NCBI GenBank assembly: GCA_015232165.1
Contig: JADGAE010000116.1
Span: 1 to 6,199, forward strand
Length of the DNA: 6,199 nucleotides
From: Nitrospirota bacterium
GTDB taxonomy: Bacteria > Nitrospirota > Thermodesulfovibrionia > Thermodesulfovibrionales > Magnetobacteriaceae
Direction: 5' to 3'
Part shown: piece by piece, positions 6,100 through 6,199 of the stretch
Position numbering within the stretch: the stretch's first letter is position 1
Layout: each line of letters begins with the position of its first letter
The notes under the pieces: generated by a model
Told to the model about the DNA's origin: nothing
Databases searched by the model: none
The model's input: the letters and a program-made list of their open reading frames with translations, nothing else
Position numbers and translations under genes: made by a program

Positions 6100-6199
6100 A
6101 GAACAAGGAGGGCGGCTCTGCCTTCTTGTCGCTCCATGTCGCATCTGGCCTCCTTGACCTCCCCCGCAAGGGGAGGGGTGGGGCACCCCGGCCACGAAG
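6098..6199. repeat. GC-rich dispersed repeat, partial at window edge (copy B)
   Basis: A shorter relative of the repeat in the lipoprotein gene. It keeps the outer blocks (GGGCGGCTCTG... and CCCCGGCCACGAAG) but lacks about 50 internal bases that copy A has between them. It contains GGGGTG-GGG-CACCCC, a different hairpin from copy A at the equivalent place. The element is cut by the window end and probably continues. Confidence 0.7.

Overview
The window is a chromosomal segment of a Gram-negative bacterium, with every convincing gene on the minus strand. The protein styles (long AlaS, short phasin-like protein, AarF/UbiB kinase with two C-terminal membrane helices, lipobox lipoprotein) and the scattering of GC-rich palindromic repeats suggest Nitrospirota or a deltaproteobacterial-type lineage. 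That is an impression from sequence style, not a measured placement.

Reading down the minus strand (right to left), bases 6199-5354 form an accessory, visibly A+T-rich patch. It starts with a partial GC-rich dispersed repeat (about 6098-6199). A degraded copy of a RecX-like C-terminal coding end follows (5961-6049), then hicB (5691-5924), then hicA broken by one in-frame TAG (5516-5704), then a second, open copy of the RecX-like end (5354-5515). The hicBA pair therefore sits between two direct repeats of the same gene end.

From 5361 to 121 the genes are packed like one operon. A small predicted lipoprotein gene (4807-5361) overlaps the RecX-like frame by 8 nt. Its last bases overlap alaS (2165-4810) by 4 nt (ATGA). 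alaS abuts a phasin-like gene (1829-2164), which is followed after 7 nt by an AarF/UbiB-family kinase gene (121-1821). recX next to alaS is a well-known bacterial neighbourhood (recA-recX-alaS), which supports the RecX reading of the duplicated end.

A second copy of the GC-rich repeat lies inside the lipoprotein gene (5151-5325), just before the signal-peptide core. It adds about 58 residues of repeat-encoded protein while leaving the frame open. A third partial relative of the repeat is at bases 1-36, beyond the 3' end of the operon.

The most interesting features are the toxin gene stopped directly after its catalytic histidine, the recX-end direct repeats flanking the toxin-antitoxin pair, and the repeat that has become part of a lipoprotein reading frame. 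No RNA gene, CRISPR array or transposase was seen.
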